From assembly GCA_034432375.1 (NCBI GenBank), contig DAOUCA010000181.1, positions 1 to 64,000 of the forward strand: a stretch of DNA of 64,000 nt. Reading direction: 5' to 3'. How positions within the stretch are numbered: the first letter of the stretch is position 1; each line of letters begins with the position of its first letter. Below, one piece after another: positions 8,237 through 15,557 of the stretch. This DNA is from JAHBVH01 sp034432375 (GTDB lineage: Bacteria > Chloroflexota > Anaerolineae > Caldilineales > Caldilineaceae). The notes under the pieces were generated by a model. That model ran no database searches. It saw only the letters and a program-made list of their open reading frames with translations, and was not told where the DNA came from. The position numbers and the translations under genes were made by a program.

Positions 8237-9685
8237 TTATTCCGCTGTGCCCTCGGCTTGGGGATGCACGCCGTGGTGCCAGGGGGGGGCAAATGGTAAA
8301 GATGTGGGGTGCACATGGGTACGCCACATCTGTTGGGCTGCCTGTTGACCAGAAAGCAAGGCCGCATGTACCGTGCCATAATGGTGCAAATCGGTCGCTT
8401 CCCCGGCGAAATAGAGCCGATCTGCTACTGACTGCTGATATTGGATGCGATCCTCGGGGTGGCTGCCGACTGCCGGGTAGGAGTAGCTGCCCTGTGCCCA
8501 CGGATCGCTCAGCCAGCGGGTGAAGATGGCACCGACGGGTGTGGGGGGCACGCAGCCAAACATGCGCTGTAAAATTGCTAACCCTTGTTGCAGGATCTTC
8601 TCATCTTCACCCATTTCATCAAGGGTGGCACCGATCTGCCCATTGGCAAAGCTCATCAAAATGGGCGCGCCTGTATAGCTTTCAAGATTGAGCCAAGTCG
8701 TAAAGAGGCCACGCGCTTTGCTGTCATCCAACAGCGATAAGAAGCGATTGCCAGCTTCGGGCCAAAAGGCATGTGGAAAGCGAATCAGCAATTTGTTGAG
8801 CACGGCTCCATCGCCATAGCCAATGCGCGCAATCGCGCTCGTTTTAGCCGGCGGCAGCGGCGGATCAAAGCGGATTAACGCCCGTTTGAGGATTGCTAGC
8901 GGTACCGTGATAATGACCATGTCCGCTTTATATACGCTGCTTGTACTCTTGATCTGTACGCCATCCAGGCCATAGACGATCTCTTCCACTGCTTCATTGT
9001 GGCGAATCTCCAACCCTTGCGCGGCATCATCGATCAACTGTTTGTAGCCACCCAAAGGGAGCGCGTTGACCATCTCCGTTTCTTTGGGAAACCATTCGCG
9101 TAGGTCGAGGCGGTGCGCCGGTGCTCCCTGAACTCCTTCCGCCGTGGCGATGCGCCAGGCCAGGATACGCTGATCGAGTGGCCGCAGGCGGCGGCTGGTG
9201 AGGAGCGGCTCCACGGCATCGGCCAACGAGATACGCGGTTGCTGGCCACTGGCAATCGTGCGTTGTAGACGCGCGGTCATCCGGTTGATCGCCCGTTTCG
9301 AAAGTAATTGCCCACGCCAAGCCCGCCGCATGACTGTCGCTTCATCCTGTTGGATGCCGCCAACATATAGAAAACGGGTCTCTTCCGAGGTCACCGCCAA
9401 GGGGATATCCAGCCTGGCGCACCACTCGGTGAGCGGGTTATCATCGGCTCCATGGATCCAAGAAGCGCCCAAATCACAAGGGGCCCCTAAACGATCATCG
9501 GTCCAAATGCGTCCTCCCAAACGCTGACGTGCCTCCAATACGGTTACCTTGCAGCCGGCATCATGTAGCAGCCGTGCTGCCACCAGCCCAGCCATCCCGG
9601 CTCCAACCACAATGATGTGGGGCAGCGTACGATTGGACACCGCTTCCGCTACGCCAACACGCCACGCTCCAGAAATTTGTTGCAT
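8237..9685 (-). CDS. Flavin-dependent monoamine oxidase family protein
   Basis: A 482-residue FAD-dependent amine oxidase of the MAO/polyamine oxidase superfamily. The N-terminal Rossmann motif GAGMAG (28-33) is followed by LEARQRLGGRIWT, the conserved EARxRxGGR element. The C-terminus has LYFAGEATDLHHYGTVHAAL, the second FAD contact typical of the family. It is expected to oxidise a primary or secondary amine to an imine with O2 as acceptor and release of hydrogen peroxide; the substrate cannot be told from sequence. No signal peptide is evident, so it is probably cytoplasmic. It is divergent from the GNAT gene and convergent with the channel-like gene, so probably monocistronic. Confidence 0.88.
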   Translation of the reverse strand: MQQISGAWRVGVAEAVSNRTLPHIIVVGAGMAGLVAARLLHDAGCKVTVLEARQRLGGRIWTDDRLGAPCDLGASWIHGADDNPLTEWCARLDIPLAVTSEETRFLYVGGIQQDEATVMRRAWRGQLLSKRAINRMTARLQRTIASGQQPRISLADAVEPLLTSRRLRPLDQRILAWRIATAEGVQGAPAHRLDLREWFPKETEMVNALPLGGYKQLIDDAAQGLEIRHNEAVEEIVYGLDGVQIKSTSSVYKADMVIITVPLAILKRALIRFDPPLPPAKTSAIARIGYGDGAVLNKLLIRFPHAFWPEAGNRFLSLLDDSKARGLFTTWLNLESYTGAPILMSFANGQIGATLDEMGEDEKILQQGLAILQRMFGCVPPTPVGAIFTRWLSDPWAQGSYSYPAVGSHPEDRIQYQQSVADRLYFAGEATDLHHYGTVHAALLSGQQAAQQMWRTHVHPTSLPFAPPWHHGVHPQAEGTAE

Positions 9686-9816
9686 CCGCCACCTTCGTTA
9701 AATTGTGTCTGCTGATTTTATCGTCTATTCTACCCAAAGAGCGGCTGCTTTGGAAAGCTCGCCCTCTAGCCATCTGCCCTTGGGCTCTATCTAGTTCTAT
9801 AGAAAGGAGATGCCTG

Positions 9817-10233
9817 GTGCGTTACATTGATACAACGGATGGGATCACCCCTGCGCAGCTCGAAGGATTCTTTGTCGGCTGGCCCAACCCACCAACGTCA
9901 GCGACCTTGTTGCAGATTCTGCAAGGCAGTAGCTACCGGATCTTGGCGCAAACCACCCACGATGATGGTACACCTGCTGCGGTGGTTGGCTACATGACGG
10001 CACTCAGCGATGGAGTCTCTGCCGCCTACATTCCGCACCTGGAAGTGCGCCCCGATTGGCAGCATCAGGGCATTGGTGAAGAAATGGTACGGCGCATGTT
10101 GGCCAACCTACGCAACATTTATATGATCGATCTCGTCTGTGATCCAGCGTTAATACCCTATTATGCGCGCTTTGGCTTTCGGCCCTACAATGCGATGATT
10201 GTGCGCAATTATGATCACCAATCGTGTGATTGA
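9817..10233 (+). CDS. GNAT-family N-acetyltransferase
   Basis: A 138-residue acetyltransferase of the GNAT superfamily, using acetyl-CoA. Motif A is seen as LEVRPDWQHQGIGEEMVRRM (the Q/RxxGxG/A pyrophosphate loop), and the C-terminal YYARFGFRPY matches the usual motif B region. The start is taken as GTG at 9817, seven bases after the Shine-Dalgarno sequence AAAGGAG (9803-9809); a longer frame from 9703 has no ribosome-binding site and encodes unlike sequence. The acceptor substrate is unknown. Confidence 0.8.
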   Translation: MRYIDTTDGITPAQLEGFFVGWPNPPTSATLLQILQGSSYRILAQTTHDDGTPAAVVGYMTALSDGVSAAYIPHLEVRPDWQHQGIGEEMVRRMLANLRNIYMIDLVCDPALIPYYARFGFRPYNAMIVRNYDHQSCD

Positions 10234-10274
10234 AGGATGCTGCTCTGCAAAGCATACACCAAGGAAGAAAAATG

Positions 10275-10388
10275 GTAACTGTTCACCCCACCCCCGGCCC
10301 CTCCCCGACATCAAGGAGGGGTGACTGCTTCTCCCCTCGGGTGCCCCCTGGGCGCGGGGAGGTTGGGAGGGGGTGGGGTATTTGTTAC
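10275..10388. repeat. MITE-like palindromic repeat, CCCCACCC family (copy 1)
   Basis: An element of about 114 bp whose ends are imperfect inverted repeats: GTAACTGTTCACCCCACC at the left and, on the other strand, GTAACAAATACCCCACCCC at the right. The interior contains CCCCTCC/GGAGGGG hairpin arms. Related elements lie at 15086, 15405 and 19880. It occupies the gap before the lipoprotein gene and ends just before its ribosome-binding site. Confidence 0.7.
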
Positions 10389-10415
10389 AAAAAATGAAGA
10401 AAAGGAGTGTTTCGG

Positions 10416-11690
10416 ATGAAACACAAAAATCGGTTTAGCCTAAAGAATATCGGCATCTTGCTGTTGCAGGCACTCTTACTGCTGCTGCTGCTCACTGCCT
10501 GTGGCGGTAGCATGAGCAATGATGAAAAAGAGATCGCTGTTGCGGTTGCATTGACCCAAACGGCAGCTGCACTTACACCCGCTACCGTGGCCTCAACGCC
10601 AGATGCGGCTACGGTGACGGAGAGTGCCACCGTGACAGAGACAGCAGCGCCGGTAGCGTTGGAATCAACGCCGACCACAGCGGACGTCATTACCCCAACC
10701 GCCACCAGCGAAGTGGCCGCAGCCGCAGCGACGACCGCACCTATCGTCGAAGAGACAGCCCCCGAATTAACGGTTGATCAGTTACCTGTCACCCAAAATA
10801 GTCTTAAAGTACGCACATTGCTTGTTGCACCGGGCGAACCTGGTGCACTCTACGCACTGCTGACCGATGCTGCCGATGATGGCACACCAGCCACGAATGC
10901 GCGGTTTTTAATGAGTACTGACTTTGGCAAGAATTGGACGGCGGCGCAAAGCGGTCTACCGGTGGCGGATAACTGTTTGTTCAACATCAATATGGACTAC
11001 TATGCTTCGACAGCTCTTTATGCCAGCACCTGCCAGGGGATCTATCGCTGGTCAAAGAGTAGCGATGAATGGAGCCTTGTCTCTGAAGAGCAGACGGGTA
11101 TGCTGGCGATCGTCTATGGCAATGATAACCTGATCTGGGCCACCCGTCCCTATGGGGTAGAAGGTGCGCCCGTCTTGTTGAGCCAAAATGGTGGGGAAAG
11201 CTGGCTCGAAATTGCGATGGCCCATAACAACGGCGTGGCGTCAATTGGCATTAGCCCACGCGACAGCCAAAGTGGCTATGCCATCGTGTGGCCGGATGGT
11301 AATGGCAGCTACTTGCGGCGTGGGTCGATTGTCCAGGAGTGGCGTGTCATGCCCGGTCCAGCGAGTGGTACACCGATCAATCCTGGCATGACGATTGACG
11401 GTGGCACTGGCTGGCTCTACGTAACCACCACCGAAACTGACGGTGATCGACTCTGGCGCAGCAGCGACCCCGACACCCCAATCATTGACGATGTCAGTTG
11501 GGACGAGGTTCACCGCTTTGCCCCTGGCATGACCGTCAATCTGCTCGCCTCCGGCTGGAGCTCTGAAGCCAAGAAGCTGGCAATCTACGCCAATGTGGAA
11601 ACGACTGTTGACGGTCAGCTCCACTTTACGCTCATCCGTTCGTTGGACAACGGCGTGACCTGGCAACCGTTGGTGGTCGACGCGGGTTAA
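10416..11690 (+). CDS. Lipoprotein with Thr/Ala-rich stalk and repeat-type extracellular domain
   Basis: A 424-residue predicted lipoprotein. A signal peptide with a Leu-rich core ends in the lipobox LTAC. A low-complexity Ala/Thr/Val/Pro stalk (to about residue 125) is followed by a globular domain with repeated Ser/Asn-x-Asp/Gly-Gly-x-x-W elements (FGKNWTAAQ, GGESWLEI, NGVTWQPL), characteristic of BNR/Asp-box or VPS10-type beta-propellers. It is probably surface-exposed and ligand-binding or carbohydrate-binding. The ATG at 10416 is eight bases after AAAGGAG (10401-10407); an upstream GTG at 10407 overlaps that site. No close neighbour on the same strand. Confidence 0.75.
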   Translation: MKHKNRFSLKNIGILLLQALLLLLLLTACGGSMSNDEKEIAVAVALTQTAAALTPATVASTPDAATVTESATVTETAAPVALESTPTTADVITPTATSEVAAAAATTAPIVEETAPELTVDQLPVTQNSLKVRTLLVAPGEPGALYALLTDAADDGTPATNARFLMSTDFGKNWTAAQSGLPVADNCLFNINMDYYASTALYASTCQGIYRWSKSSDEWSLVSEEQTGMLAIVYGNDNLIWATRPYGVEGAPVLLSQNGGESWLEIAMAHNNGVASIGISPRDSQSGYAIVWPDGNGSYLRRGSIVQEWRVMPGPASGTPINPGMTIDGGTGWLYVTTTETDGDRLWRSSDPDTPIIDDVSWDEVHRFAPGMTVNLLASGWSSEAKKLAIYANVETTVDGQLHFTLIRSLDNGVTWQPLVVDAG

Positions 11691-11703
11691 TCAAGATGGG
11701 GCT

Positions 11704-11882
11704 GGTGCCTACGCTCCAGCGTAGGCACATTCTTAGACGCTCCAGCGTCGATCAGCACCAAGAAATTTTGAGCGAAGATTACCTAAAAAGTCCGCTGAAC
11801 GGAGGCTGAGCTTCGTCCTGAGCCGGTCGAAAGAGTTGTCGAAGCCGAAGCCACTTCGACTTCGACAGGCTCAGCCTACGTT
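11704..11882. terminator. Nested hairpins between convergent genes, including a CTTCGACAGGCTCAG-type repeat
   Basis: Between the lipoprotein gene and the convergent xdhC gene there is a perfect 11-bp stem (GTGCCTACGCT, 11705-11715, with its complement 11718-11728), then a 6-bp stem (GACGCT/AGCGTC), and a larger imperfect palindrome around 11800-11882 built from GAGGCTGAGCTTCG... and CTTCGACAGGCTCAGCCT. The last is a dispersed repeat, with a cleaner copy at 56505. There is no U-run, so termination is inferred from position only. Confidence 0.45.
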
Positions 11883-11902
11883 TCATCACCCGCTCAACCA
11901 TT

Positions 11903-12745
11903 CTAGGCCGCGCCGGCCGCGCGGTCCCGTCGAGCCTGACGCTCTTCACGGATCTGGCGGCTGAGCGAGGGGGCAGGGCCGTTACGTAGGACGTTGATGA
12001 TCTCGGCCATGATGCAGACTGCGATCTCGGCGGGGGTGCGGGCACCAATGTCGATGCCGATCGGCGCATAGACGCGGTCGAACTTTTCGGGGGCAATGCC
12101 CTGCTCGCGTTCGAGCAGCTCAAAGACGGCGCGCACGCGGCGCTGGCTACCGATCATACCGATGTAGGCGACTGGGTCGTCAAGCACTTCCAACAGGGAT
12201 TCCACATCATATTGGTGGCCACGCGTCACCATGACGAGATAGGTGTGATTATCGAAGACTGGCTTGTCGCCCCGTAGCTTTTGTAGCTCCGCTCGAAAGG
12301 GGCCGGCTATCACCCGATCAGCCGTGGGGAAGCGGGCCGGATGGGCATATTGCCCGCGATCATCAATGACAGTGACATCAAAGTCGTTGATCTTGGCAAT
12401 CGCCGCCAGTGGTACGGCAATGTGGCCGGCCCCAACAATGATCAAATGGGGCGGCCTGGCCTGCACTTCGACAAAAATTTTAACGCTGCCTGCATCCGTC
12501 GTGTAGTGCAGATGGCGGTGTTGACGTAGGTGCAGCGCATCACGCGCCGCTTCGTAAATCTCATTGGTGAGTTGTGCCGGTAATGCCAAGGTGCCAACCG
12601 GTGCGCGGTTGGCATCAAGCCAAAGGACACAATGGTTGCCGACGGTTGTTTCAAAATCACCATCACCAGCGGTGACACTAAGCAGCGCCACCGACACCCC
12701 CTGATCGACCGACGCCAGCAGCGCCGCTAACAGATCCTGTTTCAT
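11903..12745 (-). CDS. XdhC-family protein, C-terminal Rossmann domain type
   Basis: A 280-residue protein of the XdhC/CoxI family, whose members deliver and sulfurate molybdenum cofactor for xanthine dehydrogenase/CO dehydrogenase-type enzymes. The XdhC C-terminal Rossmann-like domain is visible from about residue 98: HLIIVGAGHIAVPLA, the DDR turn, RGHQYD, YIGMIGSQRR and APIGIDIGARTPAEIA. The N-terminal portion (1-95) is only weakly like the XdhC N-domain, which the upstream gene supplies as a separate protein; the two genes are five bases apart in one operon with mocA further upstream. No molybdoenzyme subunit gene is in the window, so the client enzyme must be elsewhere. Confidence 0.85.
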   Translation of the reverse strand: MKQDLLAALLASVDQGVSVALLSVTAGDGDFETTVGNHCVLWLDANRAPVGTLALPAQLTNEIYEAARDALHLRQHRHLHYTTDAGSVKIFVEVQARPPHLIIVGAGHIAVPLAAIAKINDFDVTVIDDRGQYAHPARFPTADRVIAGPFRAELQKLRGDKPVFDNHTYLVMVTRGHQYDVESLLEVLDDPVAYIGMIGSQRRVRAVFELLEREQGIAPEKFDRVYAPIGIDIGARTPAEIAVCIMAEIINVLRNGPAPSLSRQIREERQARRDRAAGAA

Positions 12746-12750
12746 GATCC

Positions 12751-13074
12751 TCAGCTATCTTTGCCCCATGGTTCGAGATAAACATTCATGATACCGCCGC
12801 AGACCCCTAAGCTCTGCATGTTGATCTCTTCGGTAAGATCGACCTTGACATTGCGCGGCTGACCATCCTGGATTACATCGAGCCCCATGCGGATTACATC
12901 CGCCTCGCCACAGCCGCCACCAATCGTGCCCACATGCTGGCCATAGGGATGGACAATCATCTTGGCCCCTACCTCGCGCGGCACAGATCCCTTGACATCG
13001 GTGATCGTCGCCACAGCTACGGTCATCCCTTGATCCAGTAATTTCTGTAAATGGTGATAAAATGTCGCGGACAT
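12751..13074 (-). CDS. XdhC/CoxI N-terminal domain protein (stand-alone)
   Basis: A 107-residue protein consisting only of the XdhC/CoxI N-terminal domain: ATITDVKGSVPREVGAKM, then VGTIGGGCGEADV (Cys55) and LGVCGGIMNVYLEP (Cys92). In most bacteria this domain is fused to the Rossmann domain; here the two halves are separate consecutive genes, so they probably act as a complex in molybdenum cofactor insertion. The two cysteines are candidates for cofactor or sulfur handling, which is inference. The gene starts at an ATG; 183 bp of repeat-rich sequence separate it from mocA upstream. Confidence 0.82.
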   Translation of the reverse strand: MSATFYHHLQKLLDQGMTVAVATITDVKGSVPREVGAKMIVHPYGQHVGTIGGGCGEADVIRMGLDVIQDGQPRNVKVDLTEEINMQSLGVCGGIMNVYLEPWGKDS

Positions 13075-13085
13075 TGTCCCCTCCT

Positions 13086-13257
13086 CTACTTCTTACCCAC
13101 TTCTTACCCACTTCTTATCCATATGGTTGACTAAACAATTACTTTTAGCCACAGAGCGCATAATACTGCAAAACCACAGAGGGCACAGGGCACACAGAGA
13201 TTTGCTTTTCCTTCGTGTGCCTTCGTGTGCCTTCGTGGATATTTGTATCGTCTAACG
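13086..13257. repeat. Short tandem repeats and partial CTTCGTG-type repeat
   Basis: Three near-copies of ACTTCTTACCC (about 13086-13119), then the CACAGAGGGCACAGGGCACACAGAG motif and CCTTCGTGTG tandem copies ending CTTCGTGGAT. The second part resembles the right arm of the palindromic family found complete at 32041, 48337, 49710 and 60757, so this is probably a decayed copy. Confidence 0.55.
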
Positions 13258-13950
13258 CTAAGTACCCTCTTCTGCACGTGCCCGCAACGCTGCGTACGCC
13301 TCCGGTGTATCCATATCGCGCAGGATGGCATCGTCATCCACAGTGACATAGGCAATCGCCTCTGCATGCCGATTGACGACTGTGCGCAAGGTTTCCTCCT
13401 CCTGTAACGCGATAATCTCCTGCCAAAAGCGCCGTGGCATATAAAATGGGTGCCCGCGACGCAGGTTGTAGCTTGGAATAACGATCGCGGCCGGCGTGAC
13501 TTGAGCCTGCTCGACAATTTGGCGCAAGACCGCCACGGGAATATGCGGCTGATCGCCCAATGCCAAGATCGCCCCCGCCGCCGCACCGGTCAGCAACTCG
13601 CCCAGCCCCGTCTGATAGGAGCAGAGCATGTCTGTTGTGGCGTATGCTGGATTATAGATCAGTTGCGCCGTCGTTGCTGTTAGCGCGCTTGCAATGTCGT
13701 CGTGGCGATGGCCGGTGACACAGAGTACCGGCTGTGCACCGGCGTCCGCCAGATTGGTGGCGACCGTGGCGATGACGGTGCGTTCTCCCCAAGGAAGAAG
13801 CTGCTTGGGTTCACCCATGCGGCGGCTGCGCCCGGCCGCGGCAATGATGGCGGCAACGGTTGTAGTAGTGGCAGTGGCGGGTACTGCATTGCTTGCGGTC
13901 AAGTTACACCGTTCTGTTGTTGCTGTCGGCGAGACCGGCGGCCCGTTCAA
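13258..13950 (-). CDS. Molybdenum cofactor nucleotidyltransferase (MocA/MobA-like)
   Basis: A 230-residue NTP transferase of the MobA-like family. The nucleotide-binding signature AAIIAAAGRSRRMGEPKQLL (33-52) and the metal-site region LALGDQPHIP are intact. With XdhC proteins downstream, the likely reaction is transfer of CMP to molybdopterin to make the cytosine dinucleotide cofactor used by xanthine dehydrogenase/CO dehydrogenase-family enzymes (MocA), rather than GMP transfer. The annotated ATG gives a Pro/Thr-rich 30-residue leader and overlaps the 3' end of the DUF368 gene by 47 bases; an internal TTG (residue 17) could be the true start. It is transcribed with the two XdhC genes. Confidence 0.82.
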   Translation of the reverse strand: MNGPPVSPTATTERCNLTASNAVPATATTTTVAAIIAAAGRSRRMGEPKQLLPWGERTVIATVATNLADAGAQPVLCVTGHRHDDIASALTATTAQLIYNPAYATTDMLCSYQTGLGELLTGAAAGAILALGDQPHIPVAVLRQIVEQAQVTPAAIVIPSYNLRRGHPFYMPRRFWQEIIALQEEETLRTVVNRHAEAIAYVTVDDDAILRDMDTPEAYAALRARAEEGT

Positions 13951-14917
13951 TCAAGATAACCAAGGCAAAGCCAACAATCGCCAGGAGGAGGGCATAGACA
14001 ATTTCCATGTTAAAGGCTCCGTTGACATTCAATGACGGCAAAATGTTGCGCTGCACGGTGGGGATCAGCTCGCCGTGGCGGTCAGTGATCGTCTCCAGTA
14101 CCTCTTTCCAAGGCCAAACCTTGCGCAGACTACCGATCATAAAGCCGGTGAGCAGGGCCACCGTCAGATCGTGATAGCGCTTGAAGAGCCAACTCAGCAC
14201 CTGCGCAAAGGAGACCAAGCCGACAAAGGCACCGATCGCGGCCAGTGCCAGGCTGACAATATCCCGTTGATTGACGGCGCTAACAAAGAATTGATATTTG
14301 CTCAGCAGCAGCAGGATAAAGGAGCCGGAGATGCCGGGCAAGATCATCGCGCAGATTGCCAGCGCACCACTCAAAATGAGAAACCACCAATTATTGGGCG
14401 TCTGCGTCGGCACCAGCCCAACCAGCCAATAGGCCCCAATCGTCCCGATGATCAAGGTGAGCCAGAGCAGTGGCGTCCAACGTTTGATCTTGCCACTGAC
14501 CATCCAGACGGAGGCGATTACCAGGCCAAAGAAGAAGCTCCAAAGCAAGATCGGCTGGTGATTTAGGAGATATTCGATGCCAGGGGCCAGTGTGACGACG
14601 GCCAAGCCAATGCCTGCTAACAAGGCGACCAGAAAGCCGAAATTGATTAGCGCAAGCGCTTCTTTGATACGCAACCCTAGCACGGCCCGAATAAAAGGTG
14701 GGCGGCCAACCATGCGGATTGCATTGAGCAACTCTTCATAAATACCGGTGATGAAGGCGATCGTTCCGCCGGAGACACCGGGCACAACATCAGCACTGCC
14801 CATGGCAAAGCCGCGCAAGAAGAGGCTGAGATAGCCGGCCAGAGTGCGGCGGTTGGCAGCGGGTACGGTGGTGGGTACGGTGGTGGGTACGGTGGGGGAT
14901 TGGTCAATCATTTGCAT
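13904..14917 (-). CDS. DUF368 membrane protein (polyprenyl-phosphate transporter family)
   Basis: A 337-residue polytopic membrane protein of the DUF368 family, with about eight to nine hydrophobic segments. The N-terminal hallmark GSADVVPGVSGGTIAFITG and a second, internally similar MILPGISGSFILLLLSKY are both present, as in family members shown to recycle undecaprenyl phosphate across the membrane for cell-wall synthesis. The ATG at 14917 is preceded by AAAGGTAGG; a longer frame to 14980 lacks a site. The first residues include TVP repeats encoded by a GTGGGTACGGTG tandem. The gene overlaps mocA downstream by 47 bases. Confidence 0.8.
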   Translation of the reverse strand: MQMIDQSPTVPTTVPTTVPAANRRTLAGYLSLFLRGFAMGSADVVPGVSGGTIAFITGIYEELLNAIRMVGRPPFIRAVLGLRIKEALALINFGFLVALLAGIGLAVVTLAPGIEYLLNHQPILLWSFFFGLVIASVWMVSGKIKRWTPLLWLTLIIGTIGAYWLVGLVPTQTPNNWWFLILSGALAICAMILPGISGSFILLLLSKYQFFVSAVNQRDIVSLALAAIGAFVGLVSFAQVLSWLFKRYHDLTVALLTGFMIGSLRKVWPWKEVLETITDRHGELIPTVQRNILPSLNVNGAFNMEIVYALLLAIVGFALVILIERAAGLADSNNRTV

Positions 14918-15085
14918 AAACCTACCTTTATGAGTACAAAGAAAATCGTCAGCGCAGTGCCGACGAGTCAGTTTGTCCATGATTTAATCATGCAATCACT
15001 TTTACTATATCACTATCCTGTTGCTTCGCCAAGCGCTGAAGCAATAAAGCGAAGTTCTCAATCATCCTCTTATTTCACGCTCGCT

Positions 15086-15202
15086 GGTAACGACTAATCC
15101 CACCCCGGCCCCGCCCCGCGCCCAGGCGGCACCCGGGGGAGGGGAGTAGTGCTCCTCCCTCGCGAGCAAGGGAGGCTGAAAGGGGGTAGGGTTCGTCGTT
15201 CC
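15086..15202. repeat. MITE-like palindromic repeat, CCCCACCC family (copy 2)
   Basis: Left end GGTAACGACTAATCCCACCC; right end, read on the other strand, GGAACGACGAACCCTACCCC. The interior has CTCCCTCGCGAGCAAGGGAG-like arms. Same termini and size (117 bp) as copies at 10275 and 15405. Confidence 0.72.
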
Positions 15203-15404
15203 GCTCACTGAACTCCAACGGATTTACCTTGCGTGTCCTTTGCACCCTACAACTCATTAGCCATCTGGCCAGGAATCAACCTGGTCTACTGCTGCTTTCG
15301 GTTAGTTATATTTGGATTACACTGAAATCTATCGGCGTTGTTTATTTTGTCGCACAAGACTTTTGGGGCTAGCGCTTTGGGGGTCAGTGCAAAGAATTGT
15401 AAAA

Positions 15405-15510
15405 GGTAACGATTCAGGCACCCCCTCCCAACCCCCTTCGCGAGCAGGGGAGGAGCTATGGCTCCCCTCCTCGATGTCGGAGAGGGGCAGGGAGTGAGGT
15501 AAATCGTTCC
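15405..15510. repeat. MITE-like palindromic repeat, CCCCACCC family (copy 3)
   Basis: Left end GGTAACGATTCAGGCACCCC; right end, read on the other strand, GGAACGATTTACCTCACTCC. Interior arms CGAGCAGGGGAGGAG / CTCCCCTCCTCG form a strong hairpin. It lies 48 bp before the start of the binding-protein gene, so it would be in the leader or promoter of the importer operon. Confidence 0.72.
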
Positions 15511-15557
15511 TATAAACCGTTGATTTCTAGAACAGTCTAACGTTTGTTAGGAGGAAA

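Larger units (their letters stand above)
14918..15557. other. 640-bp intergenic region with two palindromic repeats
   Basis: This divergent gap between the DUF368 gene and the first ABC importer operon holds no convincing gene. It contains two copies of the CCCCACCC-type palindromic element (15086-15202 and 15405-15510), listed separately, separated by 200 bases of lower G+C sequence. The importer promoter should lie here, but I cannot place -35/-10 boxes with confidence. Confidence 0.5.
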
